From positions 2,604,001 to 2,668,000 of the forward strand of contig OZ221973.1 in NCBI GenBank assembly GCA_965119745.1: a stretch of 64,000 nt of DNA, read 5' to 3'. A program made the translations under genes and the position numbers. This document shows positions 56,740 through 64,000 of this stretch, in pieces. Below the pieces are notes generated by a model. It was not told the DNA's origin, did not search any database, and saw only the letters and a list, made by a program, of their open reading frames with translations. The number at the start of each line of letters is the position of its first letter. Positions within the stretch are counted from its first letter, which is position 1. The stretch comes from CAJFUR01 sp904420575 (GTDB taxonomy: Bacteria > Actinomycetota > Coriobacteriia > Coriobacteriales > Eggerthellaceae).

Positions 56740-58464
56740 ATGAACATCAGTCGCAGAAGGTTCTTGGAAGGCGCGCTCGTTGCAGGCGGCGTCGCCACGG
56801 CAGGGGTGCTGGGCGGGTGCGCCGGAAGCGCCGGCGGAAAGAAGCAGGCGGACGCCGCGACGGACGGGGCGCAGGCGCCCGCCACGCCCACGCGCGACGA
56901 CATCGCCGTGCCGCACACCACCACCGAGCACGTCGCCAGCTTCGACCTGTGCACGTTCGACGTCGACGAGCCGGCACCGCTCGACCCGCCCGACGCGTGG
57001 GACAAGGAAGTGGACGTCGTGGTGGCCGGCACGGGCGGCGGGCTGGCGGGGGCGGCACGCGCGGCCCAGCTGGGCAACTCGGTGCTTGCCTTGGAAGTGA
57101 GCGACGTCTACGGCGGCATCAGCAAGAGCGCCTGCCTTTATTACTACGCCACGGGAACGAAGTCCCAGACGGAAGCCGGCCTGCCCGACCTCTCCGAGGC
57201 CCTCATAGAGCAGACCGTGGCCGCCTACCCTCAGGGCGAGAAGTACCCCAAGCACATCGCCAACTGCATCAACGGCATGAAGGACATGATCGCGTGGTCC
57301 GAAGGGCTCGGCATGGAATGGGAGCCCGGGTGGATCGACGGCGAGCAGAAGGTCGCCATGTGCCTCGCGCCCAAGGGCTCTCAGGAAAGCGGCAACTCCT
57401 ACCGCATGCTCTCCGTCGCGGAGGACTTCTACAACGACGTGTTCGTGGCCAACGGCGGCGAATACCTGTTCGGCACCGCCATCACGGGACTCGTCATGGA
57501 GGACGGCCGCGTGGTGGGCGTGCAGGCGACGCCGAAGGACGGGGATCCTCTGCTCGTCAAGGCGAACAAGGGCGTGATCCTGGCCACGGGCGGCATGTGC
57601 AACAACATCGAGATGCTCAAGCGCTACTGCCCGAGCGGTCTCTACCGGTGCATGGTGTCCAACGCCAGCACGAACGACAACGGCGACGGCATCCGCCTCG
57701 GGTTCGGCGCCGGAGCGCAGTTCGACGGGTACAACAACCACGGGCACTTCGACGGCGGCATCGAGGGCGTGGACTGGAACCACATGCTGTACGCGGCCGA
57801 CATCCAGATAGCGCGCCAGCCCTGGCTGCAGATCGACACCCGGGGCACCCGCGTGGCCTACGACATCAGCGCCTACGAGGACACGGGCGCGCGCATCATG
57901 GCCATGCCCGAGTCGAAGGTGTTCAGCTTCTTCGACGCCAACTGGGAAGAATACTGCGAAGGCTTCGTGCTGCCCATGTGCCGCAACCTCACGCGGCCCG
58001 ACATGGCGAACCAGGAGCGCTGGAACGGCACGCTCGATCCCGACTACCGCAACGGCGTGAACGAAGCCATTTCCGAAGGGCGCATCAAGCAGGGGAACAC
58101 GCCCGAAGAGCTTGCCGAGGCTCTCGGCATCGCGCCCGAGCTGGTGGCGAACGCCTTCGAGGAATGGAACGACATGGTGGCTTCGGGCGACGGCAGCGCC
58201 TATGGCTACCAGCCCGAATGGCTGCATCCGCTGGACACCCCGCCCTACTACGGGCAAGCGCTCGGCGCGATGATGTACTCGACCCGCGCCAGCCTTTCGG
58301 TCGACGAGAACCAGCAGGTCGTCGCCAGGGACGGACGCGTCATTCCCGGCCTGTACGCCGCCGGGCAGACCTCGGGGCGACCGGCGACCTGCGTGTGCGG
58401 CGACGTCGGCTATGCCGCCGTTTCGGCCTTCAACGCGGCTAACCACCTGGACGCGAACGCCTAG
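56740..58464 (+). CDS. Tat-exported fumarate-reductase-like flavoprotein, lipobox
   Basis: A 574-residue FAD-dependent oxidoreductase of the same kind as the one at 14896-16605. The Tat signal (SRRRFLEG) ends in a lipobox (LGGC), so a surface lipoprotein is likely. After a linker of about 70 residues the FAD site reads VVVAGTGGGLAGA; the closing motif is GLYAAGQTSGRPA. No heme motif is encoded, so electrons must come from another carrier. The start MNISRRRF follows AAAGGGG. The divergent LysR gene suggests substrate-induced expression. The substrate is unknown. Confidence 0.85.
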   Translation: MNISRRRFLEGALVAGGVATAGVLGGCAGSAGGKKQADAATDGAQAPATPTRDDIAVPHTTTEHVASFDLCTFDVDEPAPLDPPDAWDKEVDVVVAGTGGGLAGAARAAQLGNSVLALEVSDVYGGISKSACLYYYATGTKSQTEAGLPDLSEALIEQTVAAYPQGEKYPKHIANCINGMKDMIAWSEGLGMEWEPGWIDGEQKVAMCLAPKGSQESGNSYRMLSVAEDFYNDVFVANGGEYLFGTAITGLVMEDGRVVGVQATPKDGDPLLVKANKGVILATGGMCNNIEMLKRYCPSGLYRCMVSNASTNDNGDGIRLGFGAGAQFDGYNNHGHFDGGIEGVDWNHMLYAADIQIARQPWLQIDTRGTRVAYDISAYEDTGARIMAMPESKVFSFFDANWEEYCEGFVLPMCRNLTRPDMANQERWNGTLDPDYRNGVNEAISEGRIKQGNTPEELAEALGIAPELVANAFEEWNDMVASGDGSAYGYQPEWLHPLDTPPYYGQALGAMMYSTRASLSVDENQQVVARDGRVIPGLYAAGQTSGRPATCVCGDVGYAAVSAFNAANHLDANA

Positions 58465-58496
58465 GCGCCTCGAAGGCCCGCGAAGACGCCCTCCCC

Positions 58497-58540
58497 AAAG
58501 CACGCCGCCCTCCCTTGTTCGGAGAGGGCGGCGTGCTTTT
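58497..58540. terminator. Bidirectional terminator
   Basis: A 16-base near-perfect stem (AAAGCACGCCGCCCTC with GAGGGCGGCGTGCTTT) lies between the convergent flavoprotein and trxB genes. T runs follow on both strands, so it can end both transcripts. Confidence 0.85.
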
Positions 58541-58562
58541 CTGCATGATGCAGTCGGGCGCG

Positions 58563-59546
58563 CTAGATCGCCAGGAACTCGGCGGCCTCTTCCGCGCACA
58601 CGGCGCCGTCGGCCACGGCGGTGACCACCTGGCGCAGGCCCTTCGTGCGCACGTCGCCGGCGGCGTACACGCCGGGCACGGCCGTCTCGCCGGACTCCCC
58701 CGCCACGATGTAGCCGGTCTCGTCCAGCTCCAGCGCCCCGTCCAGAAACTCGGTGTTGGGCTGCGTGCCCACGGCCACGAACAGCCCGGCGCACGGGAAG
58801 TCGCGCAGCTCGCCGGTCTTGAGCATCTCCACGCGCACGCCCGCGAGCGCCCCGTCCTCGGCGAGAAGCTTGCGCGGCGTGGCGTCCCACACGAACTCGA
58901 TGTTGGGCAGGTCCTCCAACCGCTTGTGGTACACGGCCGTCGCGCGCAGCTTGTCGCGGCGGTGCACCAAATACACCTTGCGGCAGATGCGCGACAGGTA
59001 GATGGCGTCGCCGGCCGCCGTGTTGCCGCCGCCCACCACCATCACGTCCTGGCCGCGGAAGAAGTTGCCGTCGCACGTGGCGCAGTACGACACGCCGCGT
59101 CCCTGCAGCTCTTCCTCCAGCTCCAGCCCCAGGCGGCGCGGGCGGGCGCCGGTGGCGATGACGACGCTGCGGGCGCGCTGCTCGCCGAAGGCCGTCAGCA
59201 GCAGTTTGGGATCCTGCGTGAAGTCCACGGCCGTCACCTCTTCGCTGACGGTGCGCATGCCGAACCGGTCGGCCTGCTGCTTCATGGCGAAGGCGAGATC
59301 GTAGCCGTTCGTCCCTTCGGGGAAGCCCGGATAGTTCTCCATGTGCTCGGTCTGGCCCAGCTGGCCGCCCGGCGTGATGCGCTCGAACACGGCCACGTCC
59401 AGGCCGGCGCGCGCCGCGTACAGCCCGGCCGTGAGGCCCGCCGGGCCTGCGCCGATCACGGCCATGTCCAGCACGTCGCCGCCCTGCTGGCCGTCCACGC
59501 CCTCGCCCGTTCCGGCCGCCTGCCGCGTCTGCGCGTTCTCTTCCAT
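58563..59546 (-). CDS. trxB: Thioredoxin-disulfide reductase
   Basis: A 327-residue flavoprotein. The FAD site VIGAGPAGLTAGLYAARAG, the redox-active CATC in SYCATCDG, the NADPH site VVGGGNTAAGDA and the closing GVYAAGDVRTKG are all present. It reduces thioredoxin with NADPH. An N-terminal extension of about 27 residues precedes the FAD site. The start follows CGAGGAGG. It is 110 bases after the NCS2 permease on the same strand and may share its transcript. Confidence 0.92.
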   Translation of the reverse strand: MEENAQTRQAAGTGEGVDGQQGGDVLDMAVIGAGPAGLTAGLYAARAGLDVAVFERITPGGQLGQTEHMENYPGFPEGTNGYDLAFAMKQQADRFGMRTVSEEVTAVDFTQDPKLLLTAFGEQRARSVVIATGARPRRLGLELEEELQGRGVSYCATCDGNFFRGQDVMVVGGGNTAAGDAIYLSRICRKVYLVHRRDKLRATAVYHKRLEDLPNIEFVWDATPRKLLAEDGALAGVRVEMLKTGELRDFPCAGLFVAVGTQPNTEFLDGALELDETGYIVAGESGETAVPGVYAAGDVRTKGLRQVVTAVADGAVCAEEAAEFLAI

Positions 59547-59656
59547 AGGGAACCTCCTCGCCGAAAGCGCCCGAGCCGGGCTTTCGCCCCGGGCCGGGCG
59601 CCGTTCTTTTTCGGCACAGTATACGCCACGAAACGCGCCCAGCGGCGAATTGCCAC

Positions 59657-61000
59657 TCAATCGGCACTCTGCATGGGTTCTTCGGCTGCCGCGTCCTCCT
59701 CGTCCGCGCCGCCCTTCTTGCGGCCGGGCAAAACCAGGTTGAGGATGACCGCCGAGAACGCCGTGCCCGGCACGCCGCTCAAGAACATGGACACCCACAA
59801 GGGGAACTGCGCGAGCGCCCCCGGCTGGGCGTTGAAGCCCAGGCCCACGGCCAGCGCGACCGCGACGATGGTCATGGTGCGCGCGTCGGGCCTCTCCTGC
59901 ATGATGATGCGCATGCCGCTGACCATGACCACGCCGAACGTGAGGATGACCGCCCCGCCGAACACCGGCGTGGGGATGACCGAGCAAAGCGCGCTCACCT
60001 TGGGGCACAGCCCCGCGACCACCATGATGCCGCCGGCCACGGCCACCACGTGGCGGCTGAACACCCGCGTGATTCCCAGAAGGCCCACGTCGGCGCTGGC
60101 CGAAATGGTGGGCCCGTTGTTGAACAGGGCGGAAAACGCGCTCGTGATCGCCTGCGTGAAGATGACGCCGCGCGTCTCCTTCTTGGTGGGCATGCGCTCT
60201 TCGGTGAGCATGGTGGTGGCCGACGTGTCGCCGAGAAGCTCGGCCACGCCGCAGATGGCCAGAAAAGCGATGGTGATGCAGGCGTCGATCGGGAACTCTA
60301 TCCCCCAGTGCAGCGGCTCGGGGAACGCGAACCACGCGGCCTGCTCCACGGGGCCGAAGTCGACGCGGCCCAGCGCGGCGGCCAGCGCGAAGCCCACCGC
60401 CAGCCCGATGAGCGGCGCCGCCCCATGCAGGAAGCCCCGGCCGAACACGTTGAACGCCAGGACCGTGAGCAAGGTGACGCCGGCAAGCAGGAAGTTCGCC
60501 GGGTCGCCGAAATCGGCGCTGCCCGAGCCGCCGGCGCAGTACCCCAGCGCCACCCCCAACAGCGTGGTGCCCAGCACGAACACCACGGCGCCGGACACGA
60601 AGCCGGGCACCACCACTTTCAGCTTGTCGGAGAACGTGAAGAACACCACGCCGCAGATGACGCTGCCCACCAGGCACGCGCCCACGTAGCCCGCATAGCC
60701 CACCTGGGGGGCAATGAGCAGGGCCGGAGACACGAACACGATGCTGCACACCATGGCGATGGGCAGCTTGCCGCCCACTTTGCCGATGCCGAGCGTCTGG
60801 ACGATGGTGGATATGCCGGCCACGAACAACGCGCAGGCCACCAGCACGGTGGTCTCCGCCGGGCCGAACCCCAACCCGGCCGACACGAGCAAGGGCGCGG
60901 GAAGCGCCTGGAACGCGACGAGCAGCGCATGCTGCACGCCGAAGGGAACGAGCTCGCGCACGGGAGGGCGCTCGTTCATTCCGTACCCCTGGGATTTCAT
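59657..61000 (-). CDS. NCS2-family permease, first paralogue
   Basis: A 447-residue NCS2 (nucleobase-ascorbate) transporter with about 14 helices. The helix-1 QH pair is in GVQHALLV, and a glutamate is in helix 8 (ICGVAELLGDTSATT). The family signature near helix 10 reads SADVGLLGITRVFS, with Asp where Asn is usual. Members carry purines, pyrimidines or ascorbate by proton symport; this one's substrate is open. The start MKSQGYG fits the AAGGGGG site better than an ATG two codons upstream. It is a close relative of the next permease and follows a transhydroxylase-like operon. Confidence 0.85.
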   Translation of the reverse strand: MKSQGYGMNERPPVRELVPFGVQHALLVAFQALPAPLLVSAGLGFGPAETTVLVACALFVAGISTIVQTLGIGKVGGKLPIAMVCSIVFVSPALLIAPQVGYAGYVGACLVGSVICGVVFFTFSDKLKVVVPGFVSGAVVFVLGTTLLGVALGYCAGGSGSADFGDPANFLLAGVTLLTVLAFNVFGRGFLHGAAPLIGLAVGFALAAALGRVDFGPVEQAAWFAFPEPLHWGIEFPIDACITIAFLAICGVAELLGDTSATTMLTEERMPTKKETRGVIFTQAITSAFSALFNNGPTISASADVGLLGITRVFSRHVVAVAGGIMVVAGLCPKVSALCSVIPTPVFGGAVILTFGVVMVSGMRIIMQERPDARTMTIVAVALAVGLGFNAQPGALAQFPLWVSMFLSGVPGTAFSAVILNLVLPGRKKGGADEEDAAAEEPMQSAD

Positions 61001-61132
61001 GGTCATTCCCCCTTAGCGCCCCTCATTCGAAGGGCGGTCGGAACCCGAGGCCGCTGAAGGCGGGAAAAGGGCCGCGGGCACATGAAGGCTTCGTCGGTGC
61101 CGGGCCCGCACGGGGCGGGCCCGGCGTTGCGC

Positions 61133-62623
61133 CTAGCTTCTCTGAGCCGTCGCCTCCTCGTCTTCAACGAGGCCGAACGCCTCGGGAACCGCACCGGAGC
61201 CGTCGCCCGGCAAGGCGGTGCCCGGAACGCCAGCAGGCTTGCCCTCGACGGCGCCGGCCGCCTCGGCCCCGCCGGCCACGAGGGGCTGCTTCTTCAGATT
61301 GCGGCCCGGAAGCAGCACGTTCAGGATCACGGCGACGAAGGCGGTGCCCGGAACGCCGCAGAGCATGGTGGACACCCAGAACGGGAACTGGTCGAGCGCG
61401 CCGGCCACGGAGTTGAAGCCGATGCCCACGGCCAACGACACGGCCAGGATGGTCTGCGTGCGGGACGTCTGCTCGCTGTCCATGATGATCTTCATGCCGT
61501 TGACCAGGATGGAGCCGAACAGCATGAGCACGGCGCCGCCGAACACGGGATTGGGGATGACCGAGAACACGGCCGAGAACTTCGGGCACAGGCCCATGAG
61601 CAGGATGAAGCCGCCCGCCACGGAGACCGCGTAGCGCGTGAACACGCGGGTGACGTCCATGAGGCCTATGTTGGCGCTGCCCGAAATGGTGGGCACGGCG
61701 TTGAACAGGCCGGCGAACACGCTGCCGACGGCCTGGGTCAGGACGGTCTTCTTGGTCTCGCCAGGCGTGGCCATGCGTCCTGCGGCCACCGTGGTGGTGG
61801 CGGCCGTGGTGCCCAGGATCTCCACGACGCCGCACACGGCCACGAGCGTCATGACCAGGCAGGCGTCAATGGGGAACGAGATTCCCCAGTGCAAGGGCTG
61901 CGGCAAGCCGAACCAGGCGGCCTCGGACACGGACGAGAAGTCGACCATGCCCATGCAGATGGCTATCACGAAGCCCACGGCCATGCCGATGAGCGGCGCG
62001 GCGCCCTGCAGGAAGCCCTTTCCGAACACGCTCAGGACCAGCGTGATCAAGAACGTCGCCGCCGCAAGCGCCAGGTTCACCGGGTCGCCGAACGTCTCCG
62101 CGCCGTTTCCGCCTGCACAGTTGGCAAGCGCGTTGCCGATGAGCCCCGTTCCCAAGACCAGCAGCACGGCGCCGGAGATGAACGAAGGGAAGATCACCTT
62201 CAGCCAATCGGAGAACAGCACGAACACCACGCCGCACACGATGGCGGCCACGATGCAGGCCCCCATGTACCCGCCGAAGCCGGCCTGCGGGGCGATCAGC
62301 AGGGCAGGCGCGATGAACACGAAGCTGCCCACCTGCACCATGGGGATCTTTGCGCCCAGAGGCCCCACGCCAAAGCTCTGCACGAACGTGCAGATGCCGC
62401 TCACGAACAGCGCGGACGCTATCAGGATGGACGTCTCGAGCGGCCCGAAGCCCAGGCCGCCGGCGATGAGCAGCGGCGCGGGAAGCGTCTGGAACAGGAT
62501 GAGCAGCGCGTGCTGCAGGCCGAAGGCGCCCAGCTCGGCGGGGCGCGGGCACTCGTTCATGCCGTAGCCGCGCGCGATCCCCTTCCCGCCTGCCGCCCCC
62601 TTCTTCTCTTTCTTTTCTGACAT
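61133..62623 (-). CDS. NCS2-family permease, second paralogue
   Basis: A 496-residue NCS2 transporter, closely similar to the previous gene along its length. The QH pair is in GLQHALLI, the helix-8 glutamate in VCGVVEILGTTAATT, and the signature reads SANIGLMDVTRVFT, with the usual Asn. It has a long charged C-terminal tail. The pair arose by tandem duplication and has since diverged at the signature, perhaps in substrate. 142 bases after the FeS subunit of the transhydroxylase-like operon. Confidence 0.87.
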   Translation of the reverse strand: MSEKKEKKGAAGGKGIARGYGMNECPRPAELGAFGLQHALLILFQTLPAPLLIAGGLGFGPLETSILIASALFVSGICTFVQSFGVGPLGAKIPMVQVGSFVFIAPALLIAPQAGFGGYMGACIVAAIVCGVVFVLFSDWLKVIFPSFISGAVLLVLGTGLIGNALANCAGGNGAETFGDPVNLALAAATFLITLVLSVFGKGFLQGAAPLIGMAVGFVIAICMGMVDFSSVSEAAWFGLPQPLHWGISFPIDACLVMTLVAVCGVVEILGTTAATTTVAAGRMATPGETKKTVLTQAVGSVFAGLFNAVPTISGSANIGLMDVTRVFTRYAVSVAGGFILLMGLCPKFSAVFSVIPNPVFGGAVLMLFGSILVNGMKIIMDSEQTSRTQTILAVSLAVGIGFNSVAGALDQFPFWVSTMLCGVPGTAFVAVILNVLLPGRNLKKQPLVAGGAEAAGAVEGKPAGVPGTALPGDGSGAVPEAFGLVEDEEATAQRS

Positions 62624-62765
62624 GGAACGTTCCTCCTTGCTCGACGAATTGACTATGCGCCACGGACGGCACTCCCGCCCGACGCCTCGCGGCGGCCAGG
62701 GAACGGCCCCAGCCGTTGGGCGGTTGCCGCGCGAGGACGCGGCCCGTGGCGAAGCGGCGGCGGCG

Positions 62766-63593
62766 TCAGGCCGTCGCAGGCTTCCGATAGAAGCGCATTT
62801 CAGGAACCGCCTGATCCTTCTCGGTCAGGTCGAACGTGCACGGCAGGTCAAGGTAGCCCTCCTTCTGCACCCACATCCGGTACCGGCCGGGCTCGAGGCC
62901 TTCCAGCCACACGTCGCCGAACTCGTCGGTTGCCGCCGTGGCCACCGTCGCGCCGTCTTCGGCGCGCTGCAGCGTGACCGTGGCGCCCTCGACCACCTCG
63001 TCGGCCTCTTTGTCCACCACCGTCGCGGCAATGAAGCGCTTCGGCTTGTGCAGGTAGTAGACGCGCGGCGCCGTGCCCCATTCGGGAGAGAGCACCTCGG
63101 CGCAGGAAAGCTCCTCCGCGAAGTCCCCTTCCTCGCCGAACCGCAGGGCCCCCGTGCAGCACGCGTCCACGCAGCGCGGCTCCTCCCAGCCGTCGTCCAG
63201 AAGATGGGCGCAGCCGGTGCATTTCTGCGCCAGCCCCAGCTCCTTGTTCCAGTAGATGGCGCCATACGGGCAGGACTCCGCCAGCCCTTCCACGCCCTGC
63301 GCCTTTTCGGGGTCGATGATCACCAGGCCGTCCGGGCGCTTGTACACCGCCTGGGGAAACGCCTTCATGCACGGGGCGTCGTCGCAGTGGTTGCACAGGC
63401 GCGGCAGGTAGTTCACACGCACGTGCGGCGTCTTCCCGCACACCTCCTCGTCCACCTTGCACCAGAACTGGCCGGTGTCGGGCTGCGGCCTGGCAATGGG
63501 GCTCCAATCGTTGTCCACGTGCTCGTCCTTGCAGGCGATCTGGCAGTTGTGGCATCCGTTGCACCTGTCCAGATCGAAAATGAAAACCTTCAT
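62766..63593 (-). CDS. Transhydroxylase-like FeS subunit, three clusters
   Basis: A 275-residue beta subunit, the length of pyrogallol transhydroxylase TthS. Cysteine motifs CNGCHNCQIAC, CNHCDDAPC, SCPYGA and CTGC with RCVDAC give twelve ligands, enough for three [4Fe-4S] clusters. A C-terminal transthyretin-like beta domain (ATVVDKEADEVVEGATVTLQ onward) follows. It pairs with the catalytic subunit upstream. There is no signal peptide. The paralogue at 18374-19180 has lost the second and third motifs. Confidence 0.88.
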   Translation of the reverse strand: MKVFIFDLDRCNGCHNCQIACKDEHVDNDWSPIARPQPDTGQFWCKVDEEVCGKTPHVRVNYLPRLCNHCDDAPCMKAFPQAVYKRPDGLVIIDPEKAQGVEGLAESCPYGAIYWNKELGLAQKCTGCAHLLDDGWEEPRCVDACCTGALRFGEEGDFAEELSCAEVLSPEWGTAPRVYYLHKPKRFIAATVVDKEADEVVEGATVTLQRAEDGATVATAATDEFGDVWLEGLEPGRYRMWVQKEGYLDLPCTFDLTEKDQAVPEMRFYRKPATA

Positions 63594-63656
63594 GTCTGTC
63601 TCCGTTCCAGCCTTGGCGCGGGCGCTTCCTGCGGCCCGCACCCGGTTTCCGTCCGG

Positions 63657-64000
63657 CTACTCGCCTTCGGCCATCCACGCGGACACGCGCAGGCCGTCCG
63701 CCGGGTCGTAGTCGCGCCCGAACGCTTCGGGATAGCGCCGCGCCAGTTCGAACACGTCCACCTTCTCCACGTTGACCAGATACCCGTTGGTCGCCTCGCC
63801 CACGGCGTTCTTCGACGTGGTGGCCGTGGGGCAGATGAGGTTGTTCGCGCCGCCGCGGTCGAGCCCCCGCTCGCCCACCACCACGGGGTCGACGCGCGCC
63901 CCGTGGTCCTGGTAGACGGCGCCGGGCATAATGCGCTCGCTCACGATCACGCCGCCCAGCACCGCGCCGCGCTCGTTGTAGACGCGCACCACGTCGCCGT
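63657..64000 (-). CDS. Transhydroxylase-like molybdopterin subunit, C-terminal part
   Basis: Only the last 114 residues are in the window; the gene runs off the end. They cover the C-terminal dinucleotide-binding domain (VVRVYNERGAVLGGVIVSER) and the conserved GLDRGGANNLICP segment, nearly the same as in the enzyme at 19186-21882. With the FeS subunit it forms a second transhydroxylase- or dehydroxylase-like complex. Two NCS2 permeases follow on the same strand. The substrate is unknown. Confidence 0.8.
   Translation of the reverse strand, partial: GDVVRVYNERGAVLGGVIVSERIMPGAVYQDHGARVDPVVVGERGLDRGGANNLICPTATTSKNAVGEATNGYLVNVEKVDVFELARRYPEAFGRDYDPADGLRVSAWMAEGE

Overview
The window looks like chromosome from a high-GC, anaerobic, gut-type actinobacterium of the Eggerthellaceae (Eggerthella/Gordonibacter-like). 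This is inferred from the GC-rich sequence and the gene content: several molybdopterin oxidoreductases with ferredoxin partners, two Tat-exported fumarate-reductase-like flavoproteins, transhydroxylase/catechol-dehydroxylase-like enzymes, and many one-gene regulators (PucR, LysR, membrane-bound LuxR). I could not run a database search, so the genus is not fixed.

Layout. (1) 0.4-5.7 kb, minus strand: a complete exported DMSO-reductase-type complex (catalytic subunit, FeS subunit, NrfD anchor, TorD chaperone) with a divergent PucR regulator. (2) 7.6-14.9 kb: short-chain dehydrogenase, TetR regulator, flavodoxin/ferredoxin protein, acyl-CoA synthetase, XRE-cupin regulator, metallo-beta-lactamase-fold hydrolase, LysR regulator. 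(3) 14.9-23.8 kb: Tat/lipobox flavoprotein, a RelB-PIN toxin-antitoxin pair inside an old duplication, and a three-gene cytoplasmic transhydroxylase-like operon with a divergent membrane LuxR. (4) 23.8-38.4 kb: aldehyde dehydrogenase and an amino-acid block: leuA, serA, serC, and ilvD-ilvB-ilvN-ilvC behind a T-box-like leader. (5) 38.6-43.8 kb: aquaporin, cysteine-peptidase-like membrane protein, NCS1 and GntP-type permeases. (6) 44-49.8 kb: a cytoplasmic molybdopterin oxidoreductase with its ferredoxin, its LysR gene and two matching predicted operators, then a gamma-carbonic-anhydrase-like gene. (7) 49.8-55.3 kb: ParE/Phd pair, YycJ-like hydrolase, purine nucleoside phosphorylase, prmC and prfA. 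(8) 55.5-58.5 kb: LysR and a second Tat flavoprotein. (9) 58.6-64 kb, minus strand: a second transhydroxylase-like operon (catalytic subunit cut by the window end), two NCS2 permeases and thioredoxin reductase.

The most unusual feature is a family of three about 166-base structured intergenic elements, all in the same orientation (2464-2629, 11746-11911, 43914-44082). They share conserved blocks, a 7-bp stem that differs in sequence in every copy but stays paired, and a terminal hairpin of unrelated sequence. Each sits against the 3' end of a minus-strand gene. Two of these genes are FeS subunits of molybdenum enzymes. I do not recognise the family; it is the best candidate here for something undescribed.
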